Below, one piece after another: positions 1-12,770 of a stretch of DNA of 64,000 nt (its first letter is position 1; each line of letters begins with the position of its first letter). Both the position numbers and the translations under genes were made by a program. Origin of the DNA: Siderastrea siderea (taxonomy: Eukaryota > Cnidaria > Anthozoa > Scleractinia > Rhizangiidae). The DNA is taken from NCBI GenBank assembly GCA_964030785.1, contig OZ034978.1:15889453-15953452 (forward strand), given 5' to 3'. The notes below the pieces were generated by a model, which was given only the letters and a program-made list of their open reading frames with translations, made no database searches and was not told the origin of the DNA.

Positions 1-60
1 AAGATTCATTGCAACTGAGCTCGAATCGATCGATAGCCCCATCATGCTTTGCGAACCGTG

Positions 61-2590
61 TCCAACTACTGGTCCCAAAGGGTTTGAATGCATTTTGGAC
101 CTTTTTGCATGAAGCTGAGAGCGCCAATTAGCTTTTTTTCTGCTTTTTGGGACTAATTCAAGCCCTGAAAAAGTGCAGCATTTCTTTGTATAGCCAAATT
201 CTATAAAAATAGCGCCAAATTGATTGTTTTGGGGTGCCCCAACGGGATCTCAGGTGCTTTTTTGCTGGGGCCGTTGCACCAAAATGAGCACTTTTTTGAG
301 GGACCCACTCCACCCCTCTCAAAACTGAAATTTCCACCTTATAGACAAATTCCAGACTTTCTACACAATAAACTTTTTTTTCTGATAGCCGCGAGGGATT
401 TGCATTTTTTTTGGCCTCTGGGGAGCATTTTTAGCGCACCTGAGCACGCGCAACACCTTTTTTAGCCTCTGGGTATGCCTCAAAATGGGTTTTTTCGCTA
501 AGGATCGCACATATCGTGCTTTCTTTGTACTTTTCAACAAAAGGAATTTTTTTCTGATGGTCTCAAAGGGTATGAATGCATTTGGGACCTTTGTGCATGC
601 AGCTGAGAGCGCCAATTAGCTTTTCTCTGCTTTTTGGGACTAATTCAAGCCCTGAAAAAGTGTAGCATTTCATAGTATCGCCAAATTCTATAATAATAGC
701 GCCAAATTGATTGTTTTTTGGTGCCCCAACGGGATCTGAGGTGCTTTTATGCTGGTGGCCATTGCAAAAGCGTTTGAATGCATTTGGGACCTTTGTACAT
801 TCAGCTGAGAGCGCCAATTAGCTTTTTCTGCTTTTTGGGACTAGTTCAAACCCTGAGAAAGTGCAGCATTTCTTGGTATCGCCAAATTCTATAAAAATAG
901 CGCCAAATTGATTGATTTTTGGTCCCCCAAAGGGGTCTGAGGTGCTTTTATGCTGGGGCCGCTGCACCAACATGAGCACTTTCTTAAGGGACCCACCCCA
1001 CCCCTCTCAAAACTCAAATTTCCACCTTATAGACAAATTGCAGACTTTCTACACAATAAACTTTTTTTTCTGATAGCCGCCAGGGATTTTCTTTTTTTTT
1101 TGGGCCACTTGGGGCATTTTTATCGTACCTGAGCACGTGCAACACCTTTTTTAGCCTCTGGGTATGCCCCAAAATGGGTTGTTTTGGGTAGTATCGCATA
1201 TTTCGCGCTTTCTTTGTACTTTTCAACAAAAGGAATTTTTCTCTGAAGGTCCCAAAGGGTTTGAATGCAGTTTGGACCTTTGTGCATGCAGCTAAAAGCG
1301 CCAATTAGCTTTTCTCTGCTTTTTGGGACTAATTCAAGCCCTGAAAAAGTGTAGCATTTCATAGTATCGCCAAATTCTATAAAAATAGCGCCAAATTGAT
1401 TGTTTTTTGGTGCCCCAACGGGATCTGAGGTGCTTTTATGCTGGTGGCCATTGCACCAAAAATCTTCCATTATGTGCTTCAAGAATCCACATCTAGTAAA
1501 TTTGCAGCATGTATTTTAAAATTAAGCATTTACGGTAAATGTTAGCCATTAGCAGTTTGTCTTTTGAACTGTATAGGTTTATAACGCATACCAATTGCGC
1601 TGAAAAAGCCCTGAAAAAGTTCAGCATTTCTTGGTATCCCCAAATTCTATAAAAATAGCGCCAAATTGATTGTTTTTTGGTGCCCCCACGGGATCTAAGC
1701 TGCTTTTATGCTGGGGCCGTTGCACCAAAATGAGCACTTTTTTCAGGGACTTATCCCACCCCTCTCAAAACTGAAATTTCCACCTTATCGACAAAATCGC
1801 AGAATTTCTTTTCTCTGCTTTTTGGGACTAATTCAAGCAATAAAAAAGTGCAGCATTTCTTGGTATCGCCAAATTCTATGAAAATAGCGCCAAATTGATT
1901 GTTTTTGGTGCCCCAACGGGATCTGAGGTGCTTTTATGCTGGGCCGTTGCACCAACATGAGCACTTTCTTAAGGGACCCACCCCACTCCTCTCAAAACTC
2001 AAATTTCCACCTTCTAGACAAATCGCAGACTTTCTACACATTAAACTTTTTTTCTGACAGCGGCGAGGGATTTGCATTTTTTTTTTGGGTCACTGGGGAG
2101 TGTTTTTATCGTACCTGAGCACGTGCAACACCTTTTTTCGCCTCTGGGTATGCCCCAAAATAGGGTTTTTCGCTAAGGATCGCACATATCGCGCTTTTTT
2201 TGTACTTTCCAACAAAAGGAATTTTTTTCTGATGGTCCTAAAGGGTTTGAATGCAGTTTGGACCTTTTTGCATGCAGCTGAGAGCGCCAATTAGCTTTTC
2301 TCTGCTTTTTGGGACTAATTCAAGCCCTGAAAAAGTGTAGCATTTCATAGTATCGCCAAATTCTATAAAAATAGCGCCAAATTGATTGTTTTTTGGTGCC
2401 CCAACGGGATCTGAGGTGCTTTTATGCTGGTGGCCATTGCACCAAAAATCTTCCATTATGTGCTTCAAGAATCCACATCTAGTAAATTTGCAGCGTGTAT
2501 TTTAAAATTAAGCATTTACGGTAAATGTTAGCCATTAGCAGTTTGTCTTTTGAACTGTATAGGTTTATAACGCATACCAATTGCCATGTT
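61..2590. repeat. Tandem ~0.5 kb / ~1 kb repeat family
   Basis: Recurrent landmarks such as AAAGGGTTTGAATGCA (near 77, 566, 766, 1254, 2247), GCGCCAAATTGATTG and CACCCCTCTCAAAACT recur in the same order, giving units of about 490 bp with some truncated copies. A higher-order copy is visible: the segment starting with AATCTTCCATTATGTGC occurs at about 1465-1585 and again almost identically at 2447-2585, about 990 bp apart. Many open frames exist on both strands, but they repeat with the unit and match no protein family I know, so I treat them as non-coding. Family not recognised. Confidence 0.8.
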
Positions 2591-2629
2591 GATTTGTTTA
2601 TAATAATTATAGTAACCTTTGTTATATAG

Positions 2630-3795
2630 TTATTGTAATCCATTTATTGTGGTGAAGACAGTATCGTTAAAATAACGATTTACAGTGCGACTACTCGGAC
2701 CGGGCCACTTGGAAGAAAATTGACCAATCACAGCGCTAATTGCTAACAAAAGATAGCAAAGTATTTCCGTAAACAACCAATAACGTTGAAGCATCCAGAC
2801 AATACATGTTCGAAAAACTTTGAAACTGTGACCTCCGATCATGATCTTTCAAGAAACTGCCACGTCTACGATTCGTTACTTTCGATCCTAAATTTTGAGC
2901 AGAACATTTAGATTTCAAATTCGCAATTGATAGCAAAATTTTTGCCCATAAACAAACCTTAAACAATACTTTCGCTTCAGCAGTACAGCTAGTGCCTGAG
3001 TACGTTTGTAGAAGAGGCTTTTCGGAAAACAAATTCGGTAACGTAACAAACTTGCTCTATTCTGAAAAGCGTTCGCTCAGCGTAGCGAGTATAATATAAA
3101 CAATCACAGATCTAAAGATAAATATCGACATTTGCCTGCTTTAATCGTTCAATAATAAACAGAGGTTCCCAAATCTCCTTATTCACTAACTGCTTTCTGA
3201 ATCAACAGGTGCTTATCGTTGTTGCATTGATTCTGGCTTCTGCAGACTTTTCAATTCGCAGCCGCGGTCTCAATACTGCAAGGAAATCCAAATCAAGCTT
3301 TTAGTTCCATTTCAGCGTGGTGCAAGTCTGAAACGTAATCTCGTAATAGCTAGGAATGTTGCCGACTGTTGCTGTATATGCCGCCCTCTCGATTCAGTCT
3401 TACTTGTATTTTCTGGGCAAAAGCCATTTTGGGAACATTTACATTTACCGTTAACGCGTACAAACAATCGGCGAGATATTTTCAATGACATCGAGTCAAC
3501 ACTGCACCATTTGAAAAGCTTCAAACGTCAACATTGAAGCTAACCAAGGAAAAAATTAGACTATTTCCCTTGCTTCATGTCACACACTTTATCAGTCCGC
3601 AGAATTAGAGACGTATTGTCTAGATCCTTCAACGTTATTGGTCAGCTTCTGAAAAAATCTTGGCTTCTTTTGTTCTCAATTAAGGCTGTGATTGGTCACT
3701 TTTCTTCAAGTGGCCCGGATCTAAGTAGTCGCACTATAAAATGTTTATCATATCCGTCATTGTGTAGTTATTGTAGTGCATTATTTTTGGTTAAA
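2630..3795. mobile_element. ~1.2 kb element with ~180-bp inverted repeats
   Basis: The left arm (about 2640-2815: GTGCGACTACT, GGGCCACTTG, GACCAATCACAGC, CAATAACGTTGAAG, CAGACAATAC) reappears reverse-complemented at about 3608-3790 in the same order. Similarity is high but imperfect (indels), so the insertion is old. The interior (about 2820-3600) contains short open frames without recognisable domains. Layout fits a non-autonomous DNA transposon (MITE-like). I see no clear target-site duplication. Confidence 0.7.
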
Positions 3796-3939
3796 ACAAA
3801 CCATCATTTATGACCCATAGGAAATGGTTAAATCAACCATTGAATTGGTCATCAAAGATGCATTGCCTAAACCCAAAATTCGAAGTTGAAGTAACCATAA
3901 AAATGGTTGACTGTTGACTGAGACAACAGGTGTCGTTAA

Positions 3940-4630
3940 GAATGGAATGCCAAATAGCATCGGGCAGAATAGTCAGTATCGAGACAGCAGTAACTGTGAA
4001 TAAAGTGACAGACAGTTTCCTTCCTGGTGAGGAAGAGGGTTACTTTTCATACTGTAATTAACAATAGCGTATGAGATTGTGAGTAACAGAAGGTTCACGA
4101 AACAGTGTGGTGCCCATGCGTACGGAACTGCTTCTGGTACACACAGGTGAAGAAAAGGCAACCCAGATGACAGAAGCAAGGCCATTAACCATCTGCCAAT
4201 TATGACTCTGAGGTCGGTGAACCCATTTCCCAATTAAACAGTGCCTAAAGGGATAAAGTGTTGCGTGTAACCGCTCTAAAGAAATTAAAGAAAGATTTGC
4301 TTGTGAAGCTAGTGGAAATATGTTCCTAGAAGTCCAACAAATTAATTCTCTCGAGCTGAATCCATGTCCAGGCTCGATCTCTTCCGGGTAATATAGGGAC
4401 AAGGGTACCGTTACTGCTCCCACTAGCAAATCAGCCATAGTCAGGTTTATTATCAGATACTTTGTGAGCTTGCGTAAGTGGGGGTGCCTTGCAAAGGCAA
4501 AGATAGTGAAGGCGTTGATGATTACTATCACTATACATTCTGTGTTGAAAACTACAACCAAATTGTATCCTCTTGAGGGGAGAACTCTTCGTCGGTCTCA
4601 ATAATCATCCTTGAACATCTCTAAAATATT
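3940..4630 (-). pseudogene. Broken class-A GPCR, paralogue of the 26592-27494 gene
   Basis: Read on the minus strand, this stretch encodes TM1-TM5 of a rhodopsin-class receptor nearly identical to the intact gene at 26592-27494: NAFTIFAFAR (TM1), IINLTMADLLVG (TM2), SLISLERLHATLYPFRH (TM3 end), LLSSGLPFLHLCVPEA (TM4/loop 2) and NPLPH. It is disabled. An in-frame stop follows the conserved MIIETDEEF start region (about 4600). A frameshift lies after LIGKWVH (about 4215). A second frameshift with a deletion follows NPLPH (about 4030). Homology stops in TM6 near 3945, so TM7 and the NPxxY motif are gone. It is a relic of a local gene duplication. Confidence 0.88.
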
Positions 4631-4639
4631 CTATCTGGT

Positions 4640-5900
4640 AGGAACTTCTCAGCTTCCTGAGTTTATCCAAAGCAAGCGAAGTCTAAGCTAAGAATAAGCA
4701 AACATTAAAACGCGATGATTAACATACTCACAGTTTTTAATATGAACAGACAATATGTAGTAGATGATACTGACATGTGACTAATATAGCATTCCAATAT
4801 TCTTTTCCTGTGTGCTAGATGACTTATAGTAACGCTTTGTTTAACTCCCGTCTTATTTTGTTTTTCTTGTAATCAAGTATTTAACTGAAATAAGAGAGTT
4901 GACTCGACACTTGCTATGAATGATGACTATACTTATCTTCATAATGGCATGTCAGTGCAAGTGTTTTGATCTTTGGGAAAAGAAACAAAACAAAAAACGA
5001 GAGTAATAAGTCTATTTGTTCAATATATATATATGAGGGGTTAAAACAGAGGATTTAAACATTGAAAATTGCACAGTATGTTTTTTTAGTCTTCTGGTAC
5101 AGGGGGAGGGGTGGGGGATTCAGCCGCTCCTTAACACCACAAATATTAAAGCTATGACAACGAAACTTACAGGAAAGACAATACGCCCAAAAAGGTTTCC
5201 TTTGAGGTCCGCAACATGAGTTGGTGAATTACGTCAGGTTCTCAAACGGCGGCCATCTTGGATACGCCATCTTGGATTTCTTGATTTTTCCAAAAAACCT
5301 TTGAAAATCGCCATATACATAATTGAGCAAAAATAATCCAAATCAATAAAAGAACACGAAAGCGATATTAACATGTAAAACTGACATCAAAAAAGTTTTC
5401 CACTGGGTAGGTGAACATTCAAAATTCTGAAAAAAACGGCCTGTCAAAAGTGGTTACCATGGCAATGTCAAACTTGATGGACAAGCATTTGCTATGCCAA
5501 TTTTTTCCCATATAAATTTCAGGAAATGTCACCGAGTTTGGTGGCCTTAGCTTGCTTATCTAAAAGGTTATAAGCATCCAAAGACAGTGCGCGTAGAATC
5601 TGCTCCCCCGGTCTGAATAGGATTAAGTTTAAGACAAAGCTAAGAAACGGCTGACCACACAGCTACTTTACTCATCTACTCATCTTTAAATTGTGATGTC
5701 ATAAAAAGCAAAATTTACATTGTTCTGTACCTGTAAAGAAGCTCATATCAACAGCTCCAAAATCATAATCATTTTGTTTTAGAGCCGCATCTTACATAAA
5801 CTCAAGAAAGCTGTAAACAAGACAAGGTGTGCATGGAGAAGGCGACACGAGAAAGATTTTCACAGGCATGTCTGAGTATAGTGCCACTCTTGGAAAATAG
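4640..5900. repeat. 5' flank shared with the intact GPCR locus
   Basis: Intermittent similarity to 27540-28205, the upstream side of the intact GPCR, shows that the duplication carried flanking DNA. Examples are TTTTGATCTTTGGGAAAAGA (about 4965) against the similar stretch near 27770, and AATCATTTTGTTTTAGAGCC, AACAAGACAAGGTGT and AAGGCGACACGA (5765-5850) against 28088-28175. Another part, about 5505-5640, resembles 16300-16430. No coding signal seen here. Confidence 0.6.
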
Positions 5901-6061
5901 TGACCGCCGCCTTTTTTACAAACTTAAGCGTCGTGACCATCCGTTACATAGTCTGCTTGCTAGGTATAAAGATTGATTGGCGCGCCTTAGAAATAGATCC
6001 AGTATAAGACCTATTATTAAAAACTGGACTAGGTATATTGGATTTCTAGAATTTTGATTGG

Positions 6062-8000
6062 CTGAACGGAGCTAGGCTATCAGCTCATAGCGGAGCTCGC
6101 GGAGCACCATGGGTAAGAAAATTTGGTAACCCGTTGATCCGAAAAATTTTGGTTCTGACGTCAGCGTACGTCCATCCGTCCGTCCGTACAGACTCTGGGG
6201 GAGGGTGACGGGAGTCCCAAGACAGCCTGACCGGGGGAGGTGGAATGACACTTTTTCTTGTAGCTGAAGTAAACAACATGGCGGCTGGTTCGTCGTACGG
6301 TCGTCTTTCAATACGATAATTGTAATACATTCTTGGAATGAAGACTTGTAGCAGTTCATCACGAAAAGGAAGAGGATTGCTATAATCTCGATGGCGCATA
6401 TAGAAGATACTGGAGAGCTTGAAGGCAAGAAATCCTTGTTCGCGGACATACTTGTTTTTTTCAAAGCTACGGAGATCTGGAAAGAACCCGGCGACTTTTG
6501 TTTAGATTTTCAAGGCCTTCTTTCAGTTCAGTGGTAAAGTAAATTATAGATTTGAGTGTGGATTTACATTGTAAAAATTGTTTAATTGAGCGACTTTACA
6601 TGTTTAGTAAATTACGGTAATTTTCTTGAAATGTTTTAAAAACTTGTTTAAAAATAGCTCGTAGTTCCCGTTTGCCGGCTTGCGAGTAACTTCACTCGAG
6701 GGGAAAATTGAATGCAGTTTGCTTTCCTAGGCAAACGAATGCTTCGTATGTGAATGTCATTTCATGTTTTTGAAGGTTTCTTGTCCTTTTTCTGTGTTTA
6801 TGCATTAAAGGAATTTTCATTAGTGAGCAATCTGATATTTAGGCTTCAGTTAACTTAAGCTTAATTAAGCTCAATTTCCTTTTGAACTTTAGTGCGTAAT
6901 TTTCAATATTTTTCTTAGAGGAATTCTACTGTATTTTATTCGAAAAGTGGAAATCGTGACTAGTTCTAGACTGAGTCTGTGTTGTTTTTTCAATGTAGGT
7001 TGTTTTTCTTCGGCGACGCGTATTGGGTTGTTTTGACTAATTCGTATTTATCGTATTTATTTAGTATTCAACACCTGAAGAGTCGCTCTGTCGTCATTTT
7101 TAAGTTTACAGTCTTAGTGTAAAGCTCCTTATGTTTTTTGTTCAGTTGTGGAATATTTTATCTTCCTCATATTGTTATATTTTTTAGCTTCTCCATATGA
7201 AGTGAATGACATTTCTGTCCCAATTTAGCGACTAAACTTAGACTCGCCGTTTCAGTGAGTGAGTTCAGTGTGGCATGTTTTCGTGATCGTTTTGTTTTTT
7301 GTTAAACCGCTAAGCCATTTCAGTGTGTGTTTAGTTACAGATCGAAATGAAATCTTTATTTAAGTAACTATAAGCAAAGCATTTCTCGGTTTAAGTCTAC
7401 ATGTATTTTGTCTAAAATGAGACTCTAAAACCTTCCTAAAATTTAATAGTTCAGGGTGTATTCTTGAAAGCGCCCGATTAATACTTCGCGGTTGAAAAAC
7501 TTGTGCCATTTTCTCTTGATAATTATACGTGTGCTTGAAAGTTTCCGAAAACATTTTTTGGAGAATTTTTGCCAGTAAACGGTTTGATGCCGGGAAAATA
7601 TTATTTATTTTAGCTAGATAGATTTCGAGAAATGTTTCATGGTTAACAGAACTAAGCAGCCAGAGGGATGCATTGGAATCAGTGAGAAATGTGTATTTGC
7701 ATGGAAAAGTCTTTAAGTGGGTTTTCTTTAGCAATTGTAGTTTTATAGGTACTCTTCTTGAACTCTATAAGCTAGCTTTCGAAAGAATGCTACAAGAAGA
7801 GCTGTCGGTGAAAGTCGTACTGAAGTCTTCTCTTTGATGAAAAATAAGCCAGCTCACAGTTTCCTCAGCGGTCCGCATGTTTTCCTTTCCTGTTTTTCAC
7901 CTCTTGGGGAATAACTGCACAACTAAAATTTACTGTATCTTACGGGCCAATTAGCATGAAAGAGAGACGTGGAGCTCCGCTTTTAGGCTCGGCTAAATCT
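6062..8000. repeat. Putative dispersed element with short GGAGCTC inverted ends
   Basis: The left edge carries AGCGGAGCTCGCGGAGCACC (about 6091) followed by GTCCATCCGTCCGTCCGT; the right edge carries GGAGCTCCGCTTTTAGGCTC (about 7972). AGCGGAGCTC is therefore present in inverted orientation at the two ends. A minus-strand frame at 6072-6464 stays open across the left edge but looks like a repeat translation. The middle (6500-7900) is AT-rich with no convincing coding. Boundaries and class are uncertain. Confidence 0.35.
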
Positions 8001-8039
8001 ATATATTATACCTGCTGTGACCAAATATGGTCAATGAAC

Positions 8040-9315
8040 ACTCAACAACAAACTGAGCTGAGGATTTTTTCCTCGCCAGCAACCCGGCGAGAAAAACGGT
8101 CGAACAAAATCACTTGGTAGCGAATTTAAATTGAGCAGAATTTCCAACAGCGTCACTAAGACACAAATCAAAATTGTTCCGTAGTGCTTGATTTCTTAAG
8201 ACAACAAGAAACGGTGCAGAAATAGAAATGTGAGCATTAAGCGTTGCCCACAATTTATTTCTTTCATCGATCGTCACGTCGATCATTAACATTTAGCAAC
8301 GGTAGGTTTTATCAGGAAAGCTTTCCTCTTCAAAATATTAAGACAAGACATAAAATATAACACAGTGAAATGGGGCAGAAGCATTTAAATAAAAACTATC
8401 ACACATTCATGGCGAGTCGGTGTGGAAATCATGAGGCAATTTAAAGAAGTATTAAAGCCTACTAAACAGACTCAGTACCAAGAAGGAAGGAAGGGCGAAA
8501 TTGTTTTCGGCTATAACACACAAAATTGACACTGGTTTACCTGCACTCGTTGTAGCTCTGTGTTCCAACAGATCCAAATGTTCAGATAGAAGTCAGATGC
8601 AAAGTAAACGGAGTTATATCGCTTTCCCAGTTGTTTGAGTGTTGTTTTTACCATTCCGTCCGCAACCTCAAAACCGAGAACAACCGCGTTTTGTGCTTTG
8701 CGTTTAACAAACTATGATGGTGAATTCTGCTGTTCCTCGCTACAGTAACAGCTGAGCTGAGGTGCATAGAAATTACCTCTTCAAGTTCAAATTAGTTCTG
8801 CCTTCAGTTTGATCAAACACGCACATGATGGCTTCGTTGTGCGAACGGATTACAGACTTGTCCCTTTTCAACTCCAGCAGCGAATATGGTGAAATCGTAC
8901 AGCTTCAGTCCGCTTTGAACGATGATTACCACATTGTTTCAGGAAAAATCAAACACCTACCATATTTCAGAGCTAATAATAAGAAGATTTTTTTCCAAAA
9001 TTTGTACCAGCTCTTCGTTCACTTTCGAGCAGTTTCATTGATTCATTCAGCTTTGCAATGAAACGCTGCAACACTACGCGAGGTTTTGGCGCCTTTTTCG
9101 CTGAGTCGTGTGATCGATTCTTGTTCTCTTTTTATCTCTTTTATCTCTTTTCTCGTTTTTTCCCTTTATTTCCTCATTTTTTTTGAAGTGGTTAAGTTTT
9201 TAATAAAACAATTATTCTACTCGGGCTTGCTGGATATCAAATGATTATAACCAACTCGGCGCTACGCGCCTCGTTGGTTATCTATCATTCGATATCCAGC
9301 GCGCCCTCGTAGAAT
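8040..9315 (+). repeat. Dispersed ~1.2 kb repeat, copy 1 (copy 2 at 24235-25390)
   Basis: Colinear with 24235-25390: AGCAACCCGGCGAGAAAA (8079), AGACACAAATC (8159), GTGCTTGATTTCTTAAGAC, TTTCTTTCATCG (8260), TTGTGCGAACGGA (8837), GAAATCGTACAGCTTCA (8890) and CATATTTCAGAGC (8958) all have counterparts in the same order. A 78-codon frame (8825-9061) starting MMASLCER has a similar reading at 24913 (121 codons, start MMAPLSALCERS), so it is either the conserved coding part of the repeat or a by-product of its conservation. Confidence 0.75.
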
Positions 9316-9325
9316 AATTGTTAAA
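9208..9325. repeat. Long palindrome at the right end of the 8-9.3 kb repeat
   Basis: AACAATTATTCTACTCGGGC (about 9209) is mirrored by a reverse-complementary copy ending near 9323. The inner parts CTGGATATCAAATGATTATA and GGTTATCTATCATTCGATAT also pair around the core GGCGCTACGCGCC. The transcript could fold into a hairpin of ~50 bp stems. A degraded version of the same palindrome sits at the end of the second copy (about 25310-25390). Confidence 0.75.
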
Positions 9326-9363
9326 TATAAATACAGAGCGTTTTAAAGATAGCTTTTTTAATA

Positions 9364-9990
9364 GATTAAGAGTGAATGTCAGTAAAAATCAAAGAAAAAC
9401 CGTAAAATCGCGGCCACGGTCAAAAAATCGATTTCGCTCATTTTTTGTCTACAGCAAGTTTAAGGTACTAAACAAAATGAAATGGGGTTAGTTTTTTGAA
9501 ATATCCATTTTGAACAATATTAACGGTTAAAAACCATCTGATCGAATTTGGCGGTGCGCGAGCCCAAAATTTTGCACTTTTTGCAAGATTCCCGTTCGAA
9601 ATAAAATACAACAGCCAGACTTCTACAGCTACAAATGCACACACTGGGTCTTATTTAATTGGGATATGGTGTTCTTTTTCGTCTCAGGGTCTTCCTGAAG
9701 AAGAAAAGCACAAAGTTTGAAGGTATATTTTCAGCCGTTCGATTACACGCCAAAGCATGCCCAAAACAGCTTCGTAGAAATGTATGTGGTAGTGCATCAA
9801 AATGTCTAATATTGTAAGACTTAGAGTCTTGAAACATAGTTCTAAAAAGTTATGGTTTTGTATTTCTGGGACCTTCTCATTTATGAATGCGAACGCCAAC
9901 TGAATTTTGGCAAAACATAAGTGACACCATAACGCAATTCAATAACATTAAAAGTGCGGCATGCGATAAACACGGAAATCTTCCGTTCAG
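9364..9990 (+). repeat. Left arm of the 9.4-15.1 kb inverted repeat
   Basis: Pairs with 14480-15122 on the opposite strand. The outer ~180 bp (9364-9540) are the best conserved. Small open frames on the minus strand at 9655-9899 exist in both arms but are disrupted and unlike any known protein. Confidence 0.7.
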
Positions 9991-12462
9991 TAACATCTAA
10001 TATCTGATTAAAATCACTCAAATTAGGTGAATCAGGTAAATAATATTGTTTTGCATCCCTATCGTTAAATAAAGCTTAAATGTGTACAACTAAAACAGCT
10101 AAAATCGACCGATTACACGCGACGACCGAATTAACATAGTCATGATTGAATCTTGTTTTATACACGCAAGCTCGGTTACATGTAACTGAATTATGCCGCA
10201 CAGCACGAAACCAAACTACTTTCACCGGGACTCACAGCGATAAAATGACCTTTAGATCAAACCGTTTTGCCGGTGTCTTGAAATTCACCTCAAAACTGGT
10301 GTATTTTATAATAGATCACTGACTCAGTTTATGAGACTTACCAGCCTGACGGCTGTCAGTTGTCGATAACACGTAAAGCCAAGTCTTGTAAACATCCCTA
10401 GTTGTTTTTCTCCACAAGCACTTTATACTTTAAAAGTTCTCATTGTGGACTTTTTACGGTCCACTATCATTCTGGTTTGGACTCAAATAAGTCAAGAAAC
10501 AATACCAACTGTTCCAATTCTTTCCCGCGTGACTACTCAAATTAGACGTGTCACGTAACATGCAGTTATACGTAAATTGAACTTACTAAAAGGGACGTAG
10601 CATAACTGAGAAAGTGAGGTGGGGTAGGGAATTTTCGAGCTGCACAATTTTTTTTTCGTTGACATTTCCCTTGCAGGGATATTTTTCTCGTATTCAAGAA
10701 CTTCTTTTCTGGGCTACTCGCTGTGTATGATTTTTTTTCTCATAACGTTCCCTTGCATGATTTTGTTTTTGTTCTCCCCCCCCCCATAACTTTTCTAATG
10801 GTCCGTCCCTAATGCGACAGCGAAGCAAACGGTAAACAAGAAAAACGCGCGCAAAATTATTATTTGTAAGTCTCGACTATTGAAGAAACAAATGAAACAC
10901 GCACATGTGTTTACTCATGGGAAACACTCATTGTTACCCAAGTAAGAAAGCTAAGAACCTCTTCGTTTTGTTTAAAATACTAGTGGCAAAAACTATTAAT
11001 CCAAAAAGGGTCCCAACTTCGATAGAGAATGCTTTGCTCATTCTTCGTCTTCGCAGGTGGTGTTTGCGGTGCAGATAAGGCCATCCTCATGAAATGTTTT
11101 GTTTCCCATTGCCCTCTCTCTTGTAAATGTGGAAGGGTCAGTCGGTAAAGGGCTAATTTACATGAAGTCACTTTGAGATGTGTACAAAACATAAACTTGG
11201 AAATAACAGAGGAAGTGGAGAGGGAAACTAACACAGAAGCTTTCTATTTGTTTGTGTTTGTGTTGTTGTTGTTGTGTTTTTTTTTTGGAGTTGTTGAAAA
11301 AAAATGGCCTCCGTGGTGATGGCCTAACTGGCGACAGAAATTGTTCATCTGCGGACATACCAATATCATCCTGCGAAAAAGACATCAGTAGTCACAAGAC
11401 GTTTTTGAAGTTCTCCAGGGTTGAAAAGGAAGCTGGTTTGATTCAAGCGAGATGTGGAATTTTACAGAGTCCAAAGTATTTTTCGGAAATTGCCATTTGT
11501 CCGTCTTATTGATCAAGTCTTAGGATAGGATGAGGGTGAGCGAGAAATTATGTTGTGTTCCTCAGAAAATTTCGGGCCATAGAAAGCAGGTACCGCAAGC
11601 GGAAAGGGAGATTAACTTGCTAACTTCCAGGAAGCTGTATGAACTAACAAAACAACTTATCCCGGTTGTTTCTTGTAATTGATTATAGTTTTATTGTCCT
11701 AGCTTTTCGAATTTTCAGGATAAATCCTTCCCATTCTGCTATCTTGCTAGCCCTTGCTTCCAACTACCCCCCCCCCCCCCAAAAAGAAAATTACTTATTA
11801 AAAACTGTAAGAAAATAGAGACTAGCTGAGCGGTCGCCCGTAAGTACTGAGTTTTTGCATTTGGCATTTCTGAATATAATCTGGGTTCTATTTTTACAAC
11901 TTGATCATGATACTGAAACAAAAAATGGCCGAAAAAACATAGCCTGCAAAGCAAGCATTTCCGAGTAAACATTGGGTGCACCCGCCCCAATTTTTACGCG
12001 GTAAAAATAAAAGCAAAAAATGCTTCCAACCTGCGGAAAACCCTACGGAAACGCTTGTTACGAAGGCTAAAAGACCTAAAAAACACGATGTTGAGAGGAC
12101 AAAAGGATGGTACGTGTGAGGTGTATAAGAGGATCTGTTTCAGGACGGAAAAGTTAGAGGATAACCTGCGCACACACGACTCAAATTTCTTTCCTGCGTT
12201 GCAGCAAAGATGCGGGTAGGCTAGTTAGTGGATATTATACTGTTTCCTGTCTGTGAACTTAACGTACAAATCTACTTTGTGCAACGTAAATAAATATATT
12301 TGTGTGGTTTCAGATTTGCGAGGAACTTGTTTTTTTGCAGTGTAACAGTATAACCAGGCCACATTTAGTCAAAGCCGATGGTTTGTTTGGACGGAGCCCT
12401 TACTCATCCTCCTATATATGCATGCTGTCTAAAACAACGTCAGTAGTAGAAGCGAAACAGAA

Positions 12463-12770
12463 GTGAAATTTCTCGAGGCATGTGCGCAAAGCTACTTGAA
12501 CGCGCAACAATGGAATACTCGACGGCAAATACTGTCTTTTATAGCAGACAATTTGTCTCTCAATGAGTTACGACAATTCTTCCCAACGATCACCAGCTAT
12601 CGCTACAATATCGCGCGACTCCATAGCTTGTTTCATGGGAGGGCTGCTCCTATACCTTGTAATGAGACCAGAAGAATGCGAATTAAGCCCGCAAAGACTT
12701 GACTTCATTTATTACGAGTCCCCACGTATTTTTAGGATGTCCCTTTTAGCGAATAGTTCCTAAAAATGTC
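12463..12770 (+). pseudogene. Broken fragment of a multi-copy-type gene (RQILS...YRYNIARLHSL...HGR)
   Basis: The plus frame reads RRQILSFIADNLSLNELRQF, then ITSYRYNIARLHSLFHGRAA and PIPCNETRRMRI. It resembles, from memory, multi-copy uncharacterised cnidarian proteins with a related 'RYNIARHH..LHGRGA' region. After a stop (about 12702) the expected continuation (a 'DFI...SPH' type segment) appears in other frames at 12700-12765, so there are at least two frameshifts. It sits inside the 9.4-15.1 kb inverted repeats and may be the remnant of that element's own gene. Function unknown. Confidence 0.5.

Noticed and set aside
1014..2468. Repeated minus frames starting MALSAACTKV / MKHIMEDFWC
   Set aside because: They recur with the tandem repeat unit, overlap in other frames, and have no protein-family features.
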